From the NCBI GenBank assembly GCA_964531335.1, contig CAZHEV010000003.1, positions 1 to 64,000 on the forward strand: DNA of 64,000 bases, given 5' to 3'. The notes beneath the pieces were generated by a model, which saw only the letters and a list, made by a program, of their open reading frames with translations, was not told the origin of the DNA and did not search any database. The number at the start of each line of letters is the position of its first letter. Position 1 is the stretch's first letter. This stretch comes from CAZHEV01 sp964531335 [NCBI: uncultured bacterium]. Its GTDB lineage: Bacteria > Eisenbacteria > RBG-16-71-46 > CAZHEV01. Positions 33,231-41,769 of this stretch are shown here, piece by piece. Both the position numbers and the translations under genes were made by a program.

Positions 33231-34990
33231 CGGAGATGACGCAGATAAAGGTCTGGGCCCCCGGGGCCCGGAAGGTGGAGCTGGAGAGCGGCGGCCGGCT
33301 CCTGAGTATGAGCGAGACCGCGGGCGGATGGTGGACCGTGGGAGCGCCGTTTGTCGAGGACGGAGTCGACTACGCCTTCCGAATCGACGAGAGAGGACCG
33401 TTTCCGGATCCGCGCTCGCAGTGGCAACCTCACGGCGTGCACGGGCCGTCGCGGTGGGTCGACCACTCGCGTTTCTCGTGGACGGATGCCGTACGCCGGC
33501 AGCCCCCGCTGGGATCCGCTCTGATCTACGAGCTGCACGTGGGCACCTTCACTCCGGGGGGCACGTTCGATGCGGCGATCGAGCGTCTCGCTCATCTGGT
33601 GGACCTGGGCGTAACGCATGTGGAGCTCATGCCGGTCGCCGAGTTTCCCGGAAGGCGCGGCTGGGGATACGACGGCGTCGATCTGTACGCTCCGCACAGC
33701 GCATACGGAGGCCCGGAAGGGCTCAAGCGACTCGTGAACGCCTGCCACGAGCTCGGGCTGGCGGTCGTTCTCGACGTGGTCTACAACCACCTCGGCCCGT
33801 CCGGGAACTATCTCGGCCGGTTCGGGCCCTACTTCACCGACAGGTACAGGACCCCGTGGGGCGAGGCGGTCAACCTGGACGGCCCCGACAGCGACGAGGT
33901 CCGGCGGTTCCTCATAGACAACGCGTTGATGTGGCTTAGGGAATATCACATGGACGGGCTGCGAATCGACGCCGTTCACGCCATAGTGGACACCTCGGCC
34001 GTTCACCTTCTCGAAGAGCTCGCCGTCGAGGTGGACAAGCTGGCTGTCGAACAAGGCCTGCAGCCTGCGCTGATAGCTGAAAGCGATCTCAATGACCCGA
34101 GGGTCATTCGGGCGCGGGAGGTGGGCGGATACGGAATCGACGCGCAGTGGAACGAGGACTTCCATCACGCGCTCCACGCGATCCTCACGGGCGAGGATCA
34201 GGGGTACTACCGAGACTTCGGAAGGCTCGGCGATCTCGCGGACGTCCTGACGCGGGGATTCACCTACGACGGCCGCTACTCGGTGTATCGCCGCCGCCGC
34301 CACGGAAGGCCCGCAACGGGTCTGTCCGGCCATCGTTTCGTAGGCTGTCTCCAGAACCACGATCAAGTGGGCAATCGCGCCAAGGGTGAGCGCGCGAGTC
34401 ACCTGATCTCGAAGGGGCGCCTGAAGATAGGGGCGGCTCTCGTGTTGACGTCGCCCTTTGCGCCGATGCTGTTCCAGGGAGAGGAATGGGGCGCCTCGAC
34501 CCCGTTTCTGTACTTCACCGATCATCAGGACCCCGAGCTGGCGGAGGCCGTCAAGAGTGGGCGCCGGAAGGAGTTCGCCGCCTTCGGGTGGAGGCCGGAG
34601 GAGATACCCGACCCTCAAGCGGAGCAGACGTTCCAAAGGTCCGCGCTCGACTGGGACGAGCCCGGGCGGCCCGACCACGCCGAGATGCTCGAATGGCATC
34701 GATCGCTCATAAGACTCCGCCGCCGGCTACCGGACCTGACGGATGGAGATCTGAGCCGGACAGGCGTAAGCTTAGATGAGAAAAGCGGCTGGTTGGTAAT
34801 GAGGCGGGGGTCCGTGCTTATTGCCTGCAACTTCGCGGGCGAAGAGCAACGAGTTCCCTGCTCCGAGCCCACGAGCATGGAGATAGCTCTCTCCTCGAAT
34901 GGAAGCGCCAGGCTCGAGGGCGACGCCGTGCTGCTGCCGGGAGAGACGGTGGCGATACTTGCCGGGACCGAAGGCGCTGTCGGGCTCTAG
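33227..34990 (+). CDS. treZ: Maltooligosyl trehalose trehalohydrolase TreZ
   Basis: 587 residues from the ATG at 33227. It has an N-terminal E-set/CBM48 part (IKVWAPGARKVELE) and a GH13 core with IYELHVGTFTPGGTFDAAIERL, VVLDVVYNHLGPSGNYL, MDGLRIDAVHAIVD (nucleophile) and ALIAESDLNDPR (acid). SASTPFLYFTDHQDPELAEAV-like sequence near the end is typical of TreZ. It releases free trehalose from the TreY product. The start overlaps the treY stop by four bases with GGAGG upstream. An earlier in-frame start would overlap treY by about 100 bases and is rejected. Confidence 0.95.
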   Translation: MTEMTQIKVWAPGARKVELESGGRLLSMSETAGGWWTVGAPFVEDGVDYAFRIDERGPFPDPRSQWQPHGVHGPSRWVDHSRFSWTDAVRRQPPLGSALIYELHVGTFTPGGTFDAAIERLAHLVDLGVTHVELMPVAEFPGRRGWGYDGVDLYAPHSAYGGPEGLKRLVNACHELGLAVVLDVVYNHLGPSGNYLGRFGPYFTDRYRTPWGEAVNLDGPDSDEVRRFLIDNALMWLREYHMDGLRIDAVHAIVDTSAVHLLEELAVEVDKLAVEQGLQPALIAESDLNDPRVIRAREVGGYGIDAQWNEDFHHALHAILTGEDQGYYRDFGRLGDLADVLTRGFTYDGRYSVYRRRRHGRPATGLSGHRFVGCLQNHDQVGNRAKGERASHLISKGRLKIGAALVLTSPFAPMLFQGEEWGASTPFLYFTDHQDPELAEAVKSGRRKEFAAFGWRPEEIPDPQAEQTFQRSALDWDEPGRPDHAEMLEWHRSLIRLRRRLPDLTDGDLSRTGVSLDEKSGWLVMRRGSVLIACNFAGEEQRVPCSEPTSMEIALSSNGSARLEGDAVLLPGETVAILAGTEGAVGL

Positions 34991-35064
34991 GATCATTTCT
35001 GAGCACGTGCCGGGGCCCGCCCCGCGGCTGCCGCGCCCGCCCCTGGCCACGGACGGCGTTCCAC

Positions 35065-35967
35065 TCAGTCGGAGATCGGGCGGATTGAGTCGCGGCCTGA
35101 GCCGATTCTTCTCTCGCGTCCCACGAATGTGAGGGCCACGCCGCCCAGGATGATGGGCCCGGACAGGGCAAGCCGCAGCGAGATCGACTCTCCCAGAAAC
35201 ACGATGCCGCCTATCGCGGCGATTACCGGGACCGTCAGCTGCATGCAAGCCGCGCGCGTGGCCGAGATGCGGCGCAGAGTGGCGTACCAGAGGACGTATC
35301 CCGCGCCTGAGGCGAGAGCCCCGGACGCTGCCGCGAGCATTACCCCGCCGCTCGACAGGCGAACGCCCTCACACGAGACGGCGGCCACTGCGAGCACCAT
35401 CGGTACTGATCGGAAGAAGTTGCCGGCCGTCATTCCCAGAGGGTCCCCCGAGCCGCGTCCGCGCAGCGAGTAGGCGCCCCAGGCGACGCCGGCCGCCGCC
35501 ATCATCGTCGATCCAGCCATGGACGGAGCAGTCAGCCCCGGCGACAGCAGGACCAGCAGCCCCGCAAGCGCCGTCCCCAAACCCAACCAGTGCAAAGGCC
35601 GAGGTCGCTCGCCCCGCGCGAGGCCCGACAGGATCATGGTGACCTGAACCGCGGCGAACAGGATCAGGGCGCCCGCGGCCACGTCCAGGCGGAGGTACGC
35701 GAAGGAGAACATGACGGCGTACAGAAAAAGAGCGGCGGCGGAAGTCCAGCTGCCTTTGGATCGCGTCTCGCGCGTTCTCCCCAGTGTAAGTGTGATAAAC
35801 GCGAGCATGACGGCGCCGGAGGTCAGCCGAACCGCGGTGAAGCCGGCGGGATCGATGTCCTGCCGGCCCAGTGCCAGGCGGCAAAGGATGGAATTCGCGG
35901 CGAACGCCGTCACCGCGAGCACGGCGGTGGAGATCAGTAGCAACTTGGATGGACGCTCCGATGACAT
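35065..35967 (-). CDS. EamA/DMT-family transporter
   Basis: 300 residues with about ten hydrophobic segments and two EamA repeats. The first repeat is LLISTAVLAVTAFAANSILCRLALG...TAVRLTSGAVMLAF. The second repeat includes GVAWGAYSLRGRGSG and SATRAACMQLTVPVIAAIGGIVFLGESI, where the late P...FLGE is the family hallmark. These proteins export small metabolites such as amino acids. The substrate is not predictable. It is convergent with treZ and stands alone. Confidence 0.85.
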   Translation of the reverse strand: MSSERPSKLLLISTAVLAVTAFAANSILCRLALGRQDIDPAGFTAVRLTSGAVMLAFITLTLGRTRETRSKGSWTSAAALFLYAVMFSFAYLRLDVAAGALILFAAVQVTMILSGLARGERPRPLHWLGLGTALAGLLVLLSPGLTAPSMAGSTMMAAAGVAWGAYSLRGRGSGDPLGMTAGNFFRSVPMVLAVAAVSCEGVRLSSGGVMLAAASGALASGAGYVLWYATLRRISATRAACMQLTVPVIAAIGGIVFLGESISLRLALSGPIILGGVALTFVGRERRIGSGRDSIRPISD

Positions 35968-36501
35968 TTGAGGGCATTATATAAGACGGCGCACGATTAT
36001 CCCACATGGAATCCTGTTGTCGCGAAGCCGTGCGGGTTCATCCCCCTGGGCTACTTCCCGGAGACCCGTGGCGATCAGAGGGGAGATTATGAGGTCATGG
36101 TCCTCGCAGAGCCCTACGAGCGCATTCGGGAGGAAATCCAGACCCTGAGGTCCGAGTCACGCCGTGCGAAGCTACTGCATGATGACCAGGGAAGAGGTCG
36201 CGCAGGCGACCGGCCCCGGCCTGGAAGAGGCCGGCATGGCGAAGGAGCGTGAGTTCAGCGAGACGGTCGTGGAAGCGGATACCCCTTCCACCACCCCTTT
36301 CGGTGTCCATTGCCAACACGGCGGGGCTCGCGTATGATCTTTCCGTCCCCGCCGGGACCTGCCTTCGGGCGCCGAGGGCCGGGATTCGCTCGCCGGCGGT
36401 TCTTCCAGGGCGGACCGGAGGCGCCGATGCGGGGGGCGACCAGGCGGCCGAGCAGCTATGAGCCCGCGGTAGGGCGAGGGTTTAACTGAGGGGTGGTGAC
36501 A
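35968..36501. other. 534-base region with no convincing gene, possible debris
   Basis: An open stretch on the plus strand, about 36008-36180, reads as protein-like (KPCGFIPLGYFPETRGD, YEVMVLAEPYERIREEIQ). It breaks down into Arg/Gly-rich sequence after RAKLLHDDQ. Another frame from about 36179 continues with MMTREEVAQATGPGLEEAG. This may be a frameshifted or decayed gene, but I recognise no family. The last ~150 bases hold nothing visible except the ribosome binding site of the CBS gene. Confidence 0.35.
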
Positions 36502-37047
36502 ATGGAAGATAGACTGGACACTGTGCTTGTGGGCGAGATCATGATCCCCTTGGATGACTATCCTCACATCTACGAGTGGAACACACTGAGACAGGCGATA
36601 GAGGAGATGGAGAAATGCGGGCTCGATGTGCGCGGGCGCCAGTCCCTCCCGCGGATGCTCCTGATTTTCAATAAGGAGGAGAAATTGACCGGCCTTCTCC
36701 GCAGAAGGGACATCCTGAGGGGAATCGAGCCCGAGTTCCTGGTCAGCAAGCCCTTGGCCTACAGGAAGAAGCTCTTCGACATAGAGGTGGATCCGAATCT
36801 TTCGGAGCTTTCGTTCGACCGACTGATCAAGGGCATGAGGGAACGGGCCGAGAGGCCGGTCAGCGACGTGATGCGGCCGGTCAACGTCACCATCAGCCAC
36901 AACGAGCACATAATGAAGGCGATTTACGAGATGGTGGATGGGAACATGAGCCTGCTGCCCGTGCTCGAAGACGGGCGGGTCGTGGGGGTCCTCCGTTCGG
37001 TGGATATCTTCCAGGAGGTGAGCAGGTTCCTATTACAAAGTGACTAG
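36502..37047 (+). CDS. CBS-domain pair protein
   Basis: 181 residues. It holds two CBS repeats: VGEIMIPLDDYPHIYEWNTLRQAIEEMEKCG...MLLIFNKEEKLTGLLRRRDILRGI, and VSDVMRPVNVTISHNEHIMKAIYEMVDGNMSLLPVLEDGRVVGVLRSVDIFQEV. The G-x-L/V-x-x-x-D-I ends mark both repeats. CBS pairs bind adenosyl nucleotides and usually regulate a partner. The nearest candidate is the carboxylate transporter 60 bases downstream in the same direction. The ATG at 36502 is chosen over two GTG codons just before it because GAGGGG is best spaced for it. Confidence 0.85.
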   Translation: MEDRLDTVLVGEIMIPLDDYPHIYEWNTLRQAIEEMEKCGLDVRGRQSLPRMLLIFNKEEKLTGLLRRRDILRGIEPEFLVSKPLAYRKKLFDIEVDPNLSELSFDRLIKGMRERAERPVSDVMRPVNVTISHNEHIMKAIYEMVDGNMSLLPVLEDGRVVGVLRSVDIFQEVSRFLLQSD

Positions 37048-37107
37048 CGGTCCCAGGGCAAACACGGTTGCCGCACGGCCGGCATCGGATAAGAGAAACG
37101 ACGAGAT

Positions 37108-38628
37108 ATGGAAGAAAAGCGGGACAGAAGCAAAGAAGGCGACGGGGAAGCGCACCGCACGGAAGGGCCGTTTAAAAGGGTCTCCAAGCAAGTCAACTGT
37201 TCGAAGTTCACATTCGCCTGGCTCGGAATAGCGCTGTTCTGCGGCGTTTACTTCGCCCCGCCGTTCGCCGACGCGGTGGACCCCCAGAACAAGGCCTTTG
37301 CATTGACGCAGGAAGGCAAGGCGGCGATCGCCCTGTTTCTGCTGGCCGCGACCTGGTGGGTCTTCGAGGTGGTGCCCATCGGCATAACCAGTATCGCCAT
37401 CGCGGTCATTCAAGCCATGTTCCTGATCCGGGAGCCCAGGGCGGCCTTCACGGATTTCATGGACCCGTCGGTGTGGTTCATTATCGGCTCGCTGGTGATA
37501 GGGCTGGTCTTCACGAAGACCGGACTTACCAGGCGCATGGCGTACAAGATGCTCGGTCTGGTCGGCGAGCGAACCAGCATGATCTACCTCGGGTGCTTCG
37601 TCATGACGGCGGCCCTGACGCTGATCATGGCGCACACCGCGGTGGCGGCCACCGTCTTCCCTCTGCTAATGGCCGTGAACGCCCTGTACGACGACTCCGG
37701 GATGCCCAGCCGGTTCGGGAAGGGGCTGTTCATCGGCATGGCCTTCGTGGCCGGCGCGGGGAGCATCATCACCCTCTTGGGGGCGGCCAGGGGGGCCGTC
37801 GCCATCGGCTTCTTCAGGGAGATAGTGGGCAGGGAAGTCAGTTTCTTCGAGCTCACCTATTACATGCTCCCCATAGGCGCCGTGATGGTGGGGTTGCTGT
37901 GGCTGCTCATCATGGGCATCTATCGCCCGGAGCGAAAGACGATCCCCGGCCTGCGGGAAAGGACGAGACAACTCTACGCGAGGCAGGGCCCGATAAAGTC
38001 CAGCGAGGTCGTGACCTTGTTGATAGTGTTTTGCGCTATCGGCCTGCTCGGGCTGCGCTCATTCGTTCCCGCCCTCGAGTTCCTCGACAAGAGCGCCGTA
38101 ATCCTGAGCGCCACGGTTCTCTTTTTTCTCTTTCGCATACTCACCCTCGAGGACCTGGAGAAGGTATCGTGGAACATCGTGCTGCTTTTCGGGGGCGCCA
38201 TGAGCATCGGCTTCTGCCTGTGGCAGACCGGAGCCGCCGAGTGGCTGGCCATTCAGTGGCTTGGGCTCTTCCAGGATTCACATTGGTTCATCTTCGTCAT
38301 GGGTATCGCCTTCTTCGTCATGATGATGACCAACTTCATCATGAACGTGGCCGCCATCGCCATCTCCATGCCGGTAGCCCTGGTCATAGCGCCGTACCTG
38401 GGAGTGACCCCCGAGGTGATCATATTCGCCTCGCTGGCGACGGCCGGCATGCCCTTCCTCATGCTGGTGGGCGCGGCGCCGAACGCCATCGCCTACGAGT
38501 CCAAGCAGTTCTCGACCTCCGAGTTCTTCCTGGCCGGTCTTCCCGCCAGCATTATCCTGCTGGTCGTTCTGGGCGTCTTCGTGCTGCTCATATGGCCGCT
38601 CATGGGGATGCCCGTTCTCTTGCCCTGA
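37108..38628 (+). CDS. DASS/SLC13-family sodium:anion (dicarboxylate) symporter
   Basis: 506 residues with about 11-12 hydrophobic helices. Family marks are ATWWVFEVVPIGITSIAIAV near the N-terminus, the middle FVAGAGSIITLLGAARGAVA, and the late FVMMMTNFIMNVAAIAISMPVAL and ATAGMPFLMLVGAAPNAIAYES. These correspond to the two sodium/substrate clamshell motifs of DASS (usually SNT), although the canonical Ser-Asn-Thr is altered to MTN/GAAPN. It takes up dicarboxylates or sulfate with sodium. The ligand is uncertain. A charged, cytosolic N-terminal tail of ~35 residues precedes the first helix. Confidence 0.85.
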   Translation: MEEKRDRSKEGDGEAHRTEGPFKRVSKQVNCSKFTFAWLGIALFCGVYFAPPFADAVDPQNKAFALTQEGKAAIALFLLAATWWVFEVVPIGITSIAIAVIQAMFLIREPRAAFTDFMDPSVWFIIGSLVIGLVFTKTGLTRRMAYKMLGLVGERTSMIYLGCFVMTAALTLIMAHTAVAATVFPLLMAVNALYDDSGMPSRFGKGLFIGMAFVAGAGSIITLLGAARGAVAIGFFREIVGREVSFFELTYYMLPIGAVMVGLLWLLIMGIYRPERKTIPGLRERTRQLYARQGPIKSSEVVTLLIVFCAIGLLGLRSFVPALEFLDKSAVILSATVLFFLFRILTLEDLEKVSWNIVLLFGGAMSIGFCLWQTGAAEWLAIQWLGLFQDSHWFIFVMGIAFFVMMMTNFIMNVAAIAISMPVALVIAPYLGVTPEVIIFASLATAGMPFLMLVGAAPNAIAYESKQFSTSEFFLAGLPASIILLVVLGVFVLLIWPLMGMPVLLP

Positions 38629-38702
38629 TGTGCTAAGATGGCCTGAAGACAGACCTTGGACGCGTGAGGGCGATCTTCGGCCAGGGGGAAGGAGAATCCA
38701 TC

Positions 38703-39050
38703 ATGGCCTCGAACCGCGGTACGGTGCTATATCTCAAATCCGACCGCATGGGACACGGCGACGAGGAGCTGGGCCGGACGCTGCTCAAGGCTTTCCTGAG
38801 CACTGTGTTGGCGTCCGAGCGCAAGATCGATCTGGTCGTTTGCGTGAACTCGGCCATACGTCTCACCACGGAAGGATCGCCGGTCGTCGAAGAGCTGCGC
38901 GACCTGGAGGGACAAGGGACCGAGATATTGTCCTGCGGTACCTGCCTGAGGTTCCACCAGCTCGAGGGCAAAGTGGTGATAGGGCGGATCGGGGACATGG
39001 CCGGAACGGTCGGGGCGCTCTTCGAGGCGGAAAAGGTGATCGCCCCGTAG
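38703..39050 (+). CDS. DsrE-family protein resembling the C-terminal domain of YedF (selenium metabolism)
   Basis: 115 residues. The sequence GTVLYLKSDRMGHGDEELGRTLLKAFLSTVL, then VCVNSAIRLTTEGSPVVEELRDLEGQGTEILSCGTCLRFHQLEGKVVIGRIGDM, follows the DsrE-like domain of YedF, the sulfurtransferase-like protein linked to selenium metabolism, including the conserved CGTC pair. The N-terminal TusA-like half found in full YedF is missing here. The start at 38703 follows GGGGGAAGGAGAATCC. A predicted selenoprotein gene lies 4.7 kb downstream, which makes the selenium link more interesting. Confidence 0.8.
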   Translation: MASNRGTVLYLKSDRMGHGDEELGRTLLKAFLSTVLASERKIDLVVCVNSAIRLTTEGSPVVEELRDLEGQGTEILSCGTCLRFHQLEGKVVIGRIGDMAGTVGALFEAEKVIAP

Positions 39051-39116
39051 ACGCGGGCTGTTTTCGAACGTGCGCGCTCGGCGGTCTTGAGTCAGTGTAA
39101 CGCGCGAGGGAAAGGG

Positions 39117-40478
39117 ATGGGGATAATGAATCCTTCGATCTTCAGGGAGTACGATATTCGGGGAATCGTCGGGAAGGACTTCAACCTCGATCACGTTGAG
39201 ATGATAGGGCGCGGCTTCGCGACCTTTCTCGCCGGCCACCGCGGGACTAAATGCGTGGTGGGGCGGGATTGCCGCCTGAGCTCGCCCGGGGTCCGCGATG
39301 CCCTGGTCAGGGGCCTTACCCAGGGCGGCGCCGACGTCATAGACGTGGGACTTTGCCCCACGCCTGTTCTCTACTATGCGTCGAGGAGCCTGGAGGCGGA
39401 CGGCGCCGTCATGATCACGGCCAGTCACAACCCGCCGGACTACAACGGTTTCAAGATGTGCCTGGGCACGGACACGCTTTTCGGAGCGCAGATCCAGGAG
39501 CTCAGAAAGGTCATCGAGGCCGGGGATTTCTCGTCCGGAGATGGATCGATCGAGGAGCGCGACGTCCTTCCCGGGTACTGCGACCGCATTCTGAAGGACA
39601 TAAAGCTCGATCGTCCCGTCAAGCTGGCGGTTGACGCCGGAAACGGCACCGGGGGCCTGGCCGCGGGCCCGGTGCTCAAGAGGCTGAACTGCGTTCCGGT
39701 GGAGCTTTTCATGGAGCCGGACGGGAGCTTCCCCAACCACGAGCCGGACCCGACGGTGCCGGACAATCTGCGCGTCCTTTCGCGGACCGTCGTCGACCAG
39801 GGGCTGGATCTGGGAATCGCCTTCGACGGGGACGCCGACCGCCTGGGGGTGGTCGACGAAGGCGGGCGAATCCTCTACGGCGACATGCTGATGGTCGTCT
39901 TCGCCCGCGATATTCTGAAGGACAACCCGGGAGGCAAGTTCATCGGAGAGGTGAAGTGCTCTCAAGTGATGTACGACGACATCCGGGCGCGCGGAGGCGT
40001 GCCCATCATGTGGAAGACGGGTCACTCCCTGATAAAGCAAAAGCTCAAGGAGGAAGACGCTCTTCTCGCCGGTGAGATGAGCGGGCACTTCTTCTTCAGC
40101 CACAGATACTTCGGGTTCGATGACGCCATCTATGCGGCCTGTCGGCTTCTGGAGATCTTGTCCAGGGAGGCGCGGCCGCTCTCCGCCTATCTGTCGGATC
40201 TCCCCGCCACCGTCAACACGCCGGAGATTCGCGTGGACTGCCCCGAGGAATTGAAGTTCCCCCTCGTCAAGAGGGTGAAGGAGAAACTGTCGGCCGGCCA
40301 TGAGGTCATCGATATCGACGGCGTCAGGGTGGTATTCCCGGACGGGTGGGGCCTGGTGAGGGCCTCGAACACGAGCCCGGTGATAGTGCTGCGCTTCGAA
40401 GCGCGGACGGATGAGCGTCTTCGGGAGATAAGAACCATGGTCGAACGCGCCGTTGACGAGTCCAGGTCCGAGCTGTAG
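39117..40478 (+). CDS. Phosphomannomutase/phosphoglucomutase
   Basis: 453 residues, normal for the alpha-D-phosphohexomutase family. All four signatures are there: IFREYDIRGIVGKDF at the start, the phosphoserine loop MITASHNPPDYNGFKM, the magnesium loop FDGDADRLGVVDE, the sugar-binding GEMSGHFFF, and the phosphate-binding RASNTSPVIVLRFEA near the C-terminus. It interconverts mannose-6-P and mannose-1-P (or the glucose forms). The guanylyltransferase gene 82 bases downstream suggests the mannose route to GDP-mannose. Two ATGs (39117, 39126) are possible. GAGGG is better spaced for the first. Confidence 0.9.
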   Translation: MGIMNPSIFREYDIRGIVGKDFNLDHVEMIGRGFATFLAGHRGTKCVVGRDCRLSSPGVRDALVRGLTQGGADVIDVGLCPTPVLYYASRSLEADGAVMITASHNPPDYNGFKMCLGTDTLFGAQIQELRKVIEAGDFSSGDGSIEERDVLPGYCDRILKDIKLDRPVKLAVDAGNGTGGLAAGPVLKRLNCVPVELFMEPDGSFPNHEPDPTVPDNLRVLSRTVVDQGLDLGIAFDGDADRLGVVDEGGRILYGDMLMVVFARDILKDNPGGKFIGEVKCSQVMYDDIRARGGVPIMWKTGHSLIKQKLKEEDALLAGEMSGHFFFSHRYFGFDDAIYAACRLLEILSREARPLSAYLSDLPATVNTPEIRVDCPEELKFPLVKRVKEKLSAGHEVIDIDGVRVVFPDGWGLVRASNTSPVIVLRFEARTDERLREIRTMVERAVDESRSEL

Positions 40479-40560
40479 CACGGGATGTGACCGCACGGGG
40501 ACCAGGTCGGCCCTCGGGTTCGCGCGGTCCGTTTCACGTTTTAGTCGAACGAGGTGAGCT

Positions 40561-41637
40561 ATGAGAGCTGCGGAAGACAATCTCGTCGTCTTCATAATGG
40601 CGGGAGGAGTGGGAACACGGTTCTGGCCGCTCAGCACGCGCGAGAGACCAAAGCAGTTCATCCGGCTCTTCGACGACGAGAGCCTGTTACAGAAGAGCTA
40701 CCGTCGCGTGGCGGGGATGGTGTCCGGCGAGCGGGTATTCGTGCTGACAAACGCCGGCTTCGCGCACCTGGTCAAGGAGCAACTCCCCGATCTGCCCGAC
40801 GGGAATATAATAGGAGAGCCCGAGAGAAAGGACACCGCCGCCGCCGTCTGCCTCGGCGCTATGATGGCCAAGAAGCGCTTCGGCGACCCGGTCATGGTCG
40901 TCTTGACGGCCGATCACTTGATAGAGCCGGTGGACGTTTTTCAGCGAACGGTGATCTCGGCGGCGACGGAGGCCAGAAAGACGGGGGCGCTCTACACTTT
41001 CGGCATAAGGCCCACCTATCCGGCCTCGGGATACGGCTACCTGGAGATCGGCGACAGGATAGCCGAGGACGAGGGCGTGGAGCACTTCCATCTCGTCTCC
41101 TTCAAGGAGAAACCCGACCCGGATACCGCCGGCAGGTACATGGAATCGGGTAGATACCTCTGGAACTCCGGCATGTTCGTATGGACCGCGGACGCCATCT
41201 TCTCAGAGCTTCTATTGCATGTCCCGGACCATGTGCGACACCTGGACAAGGCCGTGGAGAGCATGGGCACGCCGCGGTGGGAGGCGGCTCTGGAGAAGGC
41301 GTTCGCCGCGCTCAAGAAGATATCCATCGACTTCGCGGTAATGGAGAAGGCGCGCGACGTCCGTTGCGCCGCCGGCGACTTCTCCTGGAAGGACGTCGGC
41401 GGATGGCTCGCCCTTCAGGAGTTCTTGCGGGGTGACGCCGATGGCAACCGCGTCAGGGGCCGCGTCTACACGCTGGATGCGGCGGGCGATCTCGTTTACA
41501 GCGAGGACCCGGACGAGAAGATCGCGGTGGTGGGGCTCAAAGACGTGGTGGTCGTACGATCCGGGGCGGGCACGCTCGTCGCCCACAAGGACCGCCTCGA
41601 GGACGTGAAGCGCGTCGTGGAGTCCATGCCCGAATAG
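40561..41637 (+). CDS. manC: Mannose-1-phosphate guanylyltransferase
   Basis: 358 residues. The nucleotidyltransferase signature FIMAGGVGTRFWPLSTRERPKQF is at the N-terminus. It is followed by EPERKDTAAAVCLGAMM, VLTADHLIEP, PASGYGYLEIGD, VSFKEKPD, GRYLWNSGMFVW and FSWKDVGGWLAL, all typical of GDP-mannose pyrophosphorylases. It makes GDP-mannose from mannose-1-P and GTP for polysaccharide or glycan synthesis. It lacks the extra C-terminal isomerase domain of bifunctional enzymes. The start has ACGAGGTGAGCT upstream. It is likely co-transcribed with the mutase. Confidence 0.9.
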   Translation: MRAAEDNLVVFIMAGGVGTRFWPLSTRERPKQFIRLFDDESLLQKSYRRVAGMVSGERVFVLTNAGFAHLVKEQLPDLPDGNIIGEPERKDTAAAVCLGAMMAKKRFGDPVMVVLTADHLIEPVDVFQRTVISAATEARKTGALYTFGIRPTYPASGYGYLEIGDRIAEDEGVEHFHLVSFKEKPDPDTAGRYMESGRYLWNSGMFVWTADAIFSELLLHVPDHVRHLDKAVESMGTPRWEAALEKAFAALKKISIDFAVMEKARDVRCAAGDFSWKDVGGWLALQEFLRGDADGNRVRGRVYTLDAAGDLVYSEDPDEKIAVVGLKDVVVVRSGAGTLVAHKDRLEDVKRVVESMPE

Positions 41638-41769
41638 ATCGGGGTCGCCGGCGTCGGCAGGCGCCCGGACGAAAGGCGCGCGGCGCCGATGCGTCCGGAC
41701 CCGCGCGGACTACCCCTGCCTGCCGTCGGTACCGGCGCACGGGGCCCATGCCCCGGGTCGGCCGGGCGC

